Below, piece after piece: positions 62,085 to 64,000 of a stretch of 64,000 nt of DNA. The stretch comes from Mycolicibacterium tusciae JS617 (GTDB lineage Bacteria > Actinomycetota > Actinomycetes > Mycobacteriales > Mycobacteriaceae). Each line of letters opens with the position of its first letter. Within the stretch, counting starts at the first letter, position 1. Location of the stretch: the NCBI RefSeq assembly GCF_000243415.2, contig NZ_KI912270.1, forward strand, positions 2,232,001-2,296,000, in the 5' to 3' direction. The position numbers and the translations under genes are program-made. The notes under the pieces were generated by a model. That model did no database searches, was not told the DNA's origin, and worked only from the letters and a program-made list of their open reading frames with translations.

Positions 62085-62168
62085 CTCCGGAAGGCAGCGA
62101 AAAGAACCGGTGCCGCAACGGCCCTCATCTCGCACATTTCGCGGACATATGCCGCGGGACTCCCTAGA

Positions 62169-62184
62169 CTGGACAGGTGTCCAG
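62169..62184. promoter_or_regulatory. GGACA-N2-TGTCC palindrome, copy 2, overlapping the start codon
   Basis: CTGGACA-gg-TGTCCAG, also perfect, sharing the GGACA-N2-TGTCC core with copy 1. The proposed GTG start of the next gene (62177-62179) lies within it. Confidence 0.6.
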
Positions 62185-64000
62185 GAACGTTGCGGTGACC
62201 TGCCCGCTATGCGAGGCGATGTGTGGCCTTCAGGTACGCGTCGACGGCGACGAGGTGGTTGATGTCCGCGGCAACCGCGAAGACGTGTGGTCGCGCGGCC
62301 ACATCTGCCCGAAGGGCACCTCGCTGGCCCATCTTCACACCGACCCCGATCGACTGCGCGAACCGATGGTCAGGACTCAGAGCGGACACGTCCCGGTGTC
62401 ATGGGACGACGCCTACGCCGAAGTCGAACGCGTACTGCGACCGGTGCTGAACCGTCACGGCGCCGCCGCAGTCACCGTCTATGTGGGTAACCCCGTCGCC
62501 CACAACCTGGGGTTGAGCACCCATATCGGCGCGCTCATCGGAATGGCACAGGCCGCAGGGATGCCTTCGTACTACTCACCCGGCACCGTCGACCAGTGGC
62601 CGTTGAACCTCGTCAGTGCACTGCTGTTCGGCCATATGTGGAATGCGCCGATTCCCGACGTGGATCGGACCGACCACCTGATGATCTTCGGCGCGAATCC
62701 GGCTGCGTCGCAAGGCTCGATGCTGTCGGCGCCCGATCTCATGGGTCGCCTCGCCGCGATTCGCGGGCGTGGCGGCACGGTGACCGTCGTCGATCCGCGC
62801 CGGACACTCACCGCGCAACGCGCGTCGCAATGGGTGCCGGTCCGGCCTGGCACCGACGCGCTTCTGCTGTTCGCGATCCTGCGCACGCTCGACGAGAACA
62901 ACTGGGTGCGCCGACCCGCCCATCTCGAAGGCCGCGTCACCGGACTCGACGACGTGATCGCGATGGCCGCCGACTTCGCGCCGGAAACCGTCGCCGGCGC
63001 GTGCGGTATCGACGCGACGACCATCCGTCGGCTCGCGCACGACCTCGCGCACGCCCAAACTCCGGTGTTGTACAGCCGCATCGGCGCATGCACACAGGAG
63101 TTCGGCACATTGGCCACCTGGCTGGTGTTCGTCGTCAACATCGCACTCGGCTCACTCGACCGCGCCGGCGGTGCCGTGTTTCCGAAGCCGGCCGTCTGGT
63201 CTCCGATGTTCATGAAGCCGCCGGACCAGGACGGGCCGGGCTGGCAGTTCGGCCGCTTCCACAGCCGGGTGCGCCGTGCGCCGGAGGTGTTCAGCCAGTT
63301 TCCGGTGAGCTGTCTCGCGGAGGAGATCGACACGCCAGGCGATGGTCAGTTGCGCGGGCTGATCACCGTCGCAGGCAATCCGGTGGTGTCGGCGCCCGGG
63401 ACGCGGCGCCTCGATGCGGCGTTGGCGACGCTCGACGCGATGATCTCGGTCGACCATTACCTCAACGAGACCACCCGCCACGCCCACGTCATCCTGCCCG
63501 GGCTCTCACCGCTGCAACGGCCGCACGCCGACGACCTCTACTGGATCTACGCGGTGTCGTCATGCCTGAAATGGTCCGACCCGGTGTTCGCGCCCTCGCC
63601 GGAACAACCGCCGGAGTGGCAGATCCTGCTGCGGCTCGCAGGCGCGATGGTCGGGGTGCCGATGCCCGAGGTGGACGTCGCCGCCATGGACGACCTCTAC
63701 GTGGCCGGCTTGGTCGCCACCGCATGCTCGACGCCGGGGACGCCGTTGAGTGGTCGGGATCCGCAGGAGGCAACGGCGGCGCTGATCGGATCCGGCCCGG
63801 AACGACTCGTGGACATGGGAATTCGGCTCGGCCCATGGGGTGACGACCTCGGCAGGCGGCCCGGCGGGTTGACGTTGGCCGAGGTGCGCAAACATCCCAA
63901 TGGCCTGCACCTGGACGACCTGGACGGGGGTCGGCTGGAAGAGGTGGTGTGCACGCCCTCCGGCACTGTCGAACTGGTCCACCAACGACTTGTCGATGAC
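62177..64000 (+). CDS. Molybdopterin oxidoreductase (partial, runs off the window)
   Basis: 608 codons are open to the last base with no stop, so the gene is truncated by the window. The N terminus has a [4Fe-4S] site, Cys in 'VTCPLCEAMCGLQVRVDGDE' and a fourth Cys in 'RGHICPKGT'. Further family blocks are 'VYVGNPVAHNLGLSTHIGAL', 'YYSPGTVDQWPLNL', 'FGANPAASQGSMLSAPDLMG', 'VTVVDPRRTLTAQRA'. This is a bis-MGD enzyme of the formate-dehydrogenase/nitrate-reductase/thiosulfate-reductase superfamily, of the cytosolic mycobacterial kind without a Tat signal. Start at GTG 62177 has a weak ribosome site; the next in-frame starts are GTG 62195 and ATG 62219, but the Cys motif begins close to the first. 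Confidence 0.92.
   Translation, partial: MSRNVAVTCPLCEAMCGLQVRVDGDEVVDVRGNREDVWSRGHICPKGTSLAHLHTDPDRLREPMVRTQSGHVPVSWDDAYAEVERVLRPVLNRHGAAAVTVYVGNPVAHNLGLSTHIGALIGMAQAAGMPSYYSPGTVDQWPLNLVSALLFGHMWNAPIPDVDRTDHLMIFGANPAASQGSMLSAPDLMGRLAAIRGRGGTVTVVDPRRTLTAQRASQWVPVRPGTDALLLFAILRTLDENNWVRRPAHLEGRVTGLDDVIAMAADFAPETVAGACGIDATTIRRLAHDLAHAQTPVLYSRIGACTQEFGTLATWLVFVVNIALGSLDRAGGAVFPKPAVWSPMFMKPPDQDGPGWQFGRFHSRVRRAPEVFSQFPVSCLAEEIDTPGDGQLRGLITVAGNPVVSAPGTRRLDAALATLDAMISVDHYLNETTRHAHVILPGLSPLQRPHADDLYWIYAVSSCLKWSDPVFAPSPEQPPEWQILLRLAGAMVGVPMPEVDVAAMDDLYVAGLVATACSTPGTPLSGRDPQEATAALIGSGPERLVDMGIRLGPWGDDLGRRPGGLTLAEVRKHPNGLHLDDLDGGRLEEVVCTPSGTVELVHQRLVDD

Overview
This window is a 64 kb, GC-rich piece of an actinobacterial chromosome, almost certainly a rapidly growing or environmental mycobacterium (Mycolicibacterium-like). 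The evidence is the combination of MmpL/MmpS transporters, F420/deazaflavin enzymes, a mycofactocin-type SDR, a GjpA-type porin, a DesA3-like desaturase, homologues of Rv1747 and Rv2525c, a hemophore-related protein and two SigF-type sigma factors with classical GTTT-N15/16-GGGTAT promoters. No rRNA, tRNA or CRISPR was seen.

Layout. 0.1-6.5 kb: nitrilase and DUF302 pair, convergent with a four-gene Rieske/TauD/LLM catabolic operon controlled by a divergent LysR; then a Ddn-like deazaflavin gene. 6.5-8.5 kb: an IS1182-type insertion sequence sitting about 50 bp upstream of the Ddn-like gene. 8.5-14.4 kb: a tiny acidic protein, a secreted PHB-depolymerase-type esterase, a VOC protein, the first SigF paralogue and a large MMPL-FHA fusion. 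14.6-25.5 kb: several alpha/beta hydrolases (two share an upstream 19-bp element), a secreted protein, an MmpL exporter, PhoU and small membrane proteins. 25.5-30.1 kb: a FadE34-like / thiolase-like / DUF35 operon with a divergent TetR, resembling steroid side-chain retro-aldol systems. 30.2-35.0 kb: a stress island containing an RsbQ-like hydrolase, an RsbP-like PAS-phosphatase, a second SigF, CsbD and a two-gene operon. 35.1-40 kb: DesA3-like desaturase divergent from a TetR/diiron-protein operon, OsmC and an LLM enzyme. 40.5-46.3 kb: a porin with an IdeR-like box, then a YnbA-YnbB-like phospholipid pair coupled to an FHA-FHA-ABC exporter. 46.3-53.8 kb: a catabolic region (frameshifted VOC gene, TesB thioesterase, SDR, SRPBCC, D-aminoacylase-like amidohydrolase, Rieske oxygenase, TetR, SnoaL-like). 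53.7-57.8 kb: TetR-MmpS-MmpL. 57.9-64 kb: Tat-exported Rv2525c-like protein, hemophore-related protein, a TreS-like amylase with an LLM partner, and a molybdopterin oxidoreductase cut by the window end.

The most interesting unit is the 30.5-35 kb stress island. A complete RsbQ-RsbP-type energy-stress input (well known for Bacillus SigB) lies immediately upstream of a mycobacterial SigF paralogue. That paralogue and at least two neighbouring transcription units carry SigF-type promoters. The other SigF paralogue, 22 kb away, has the same promoter and a recognisably duplicated leader. Neither sigma gene has an anti-sigma gene beside it.
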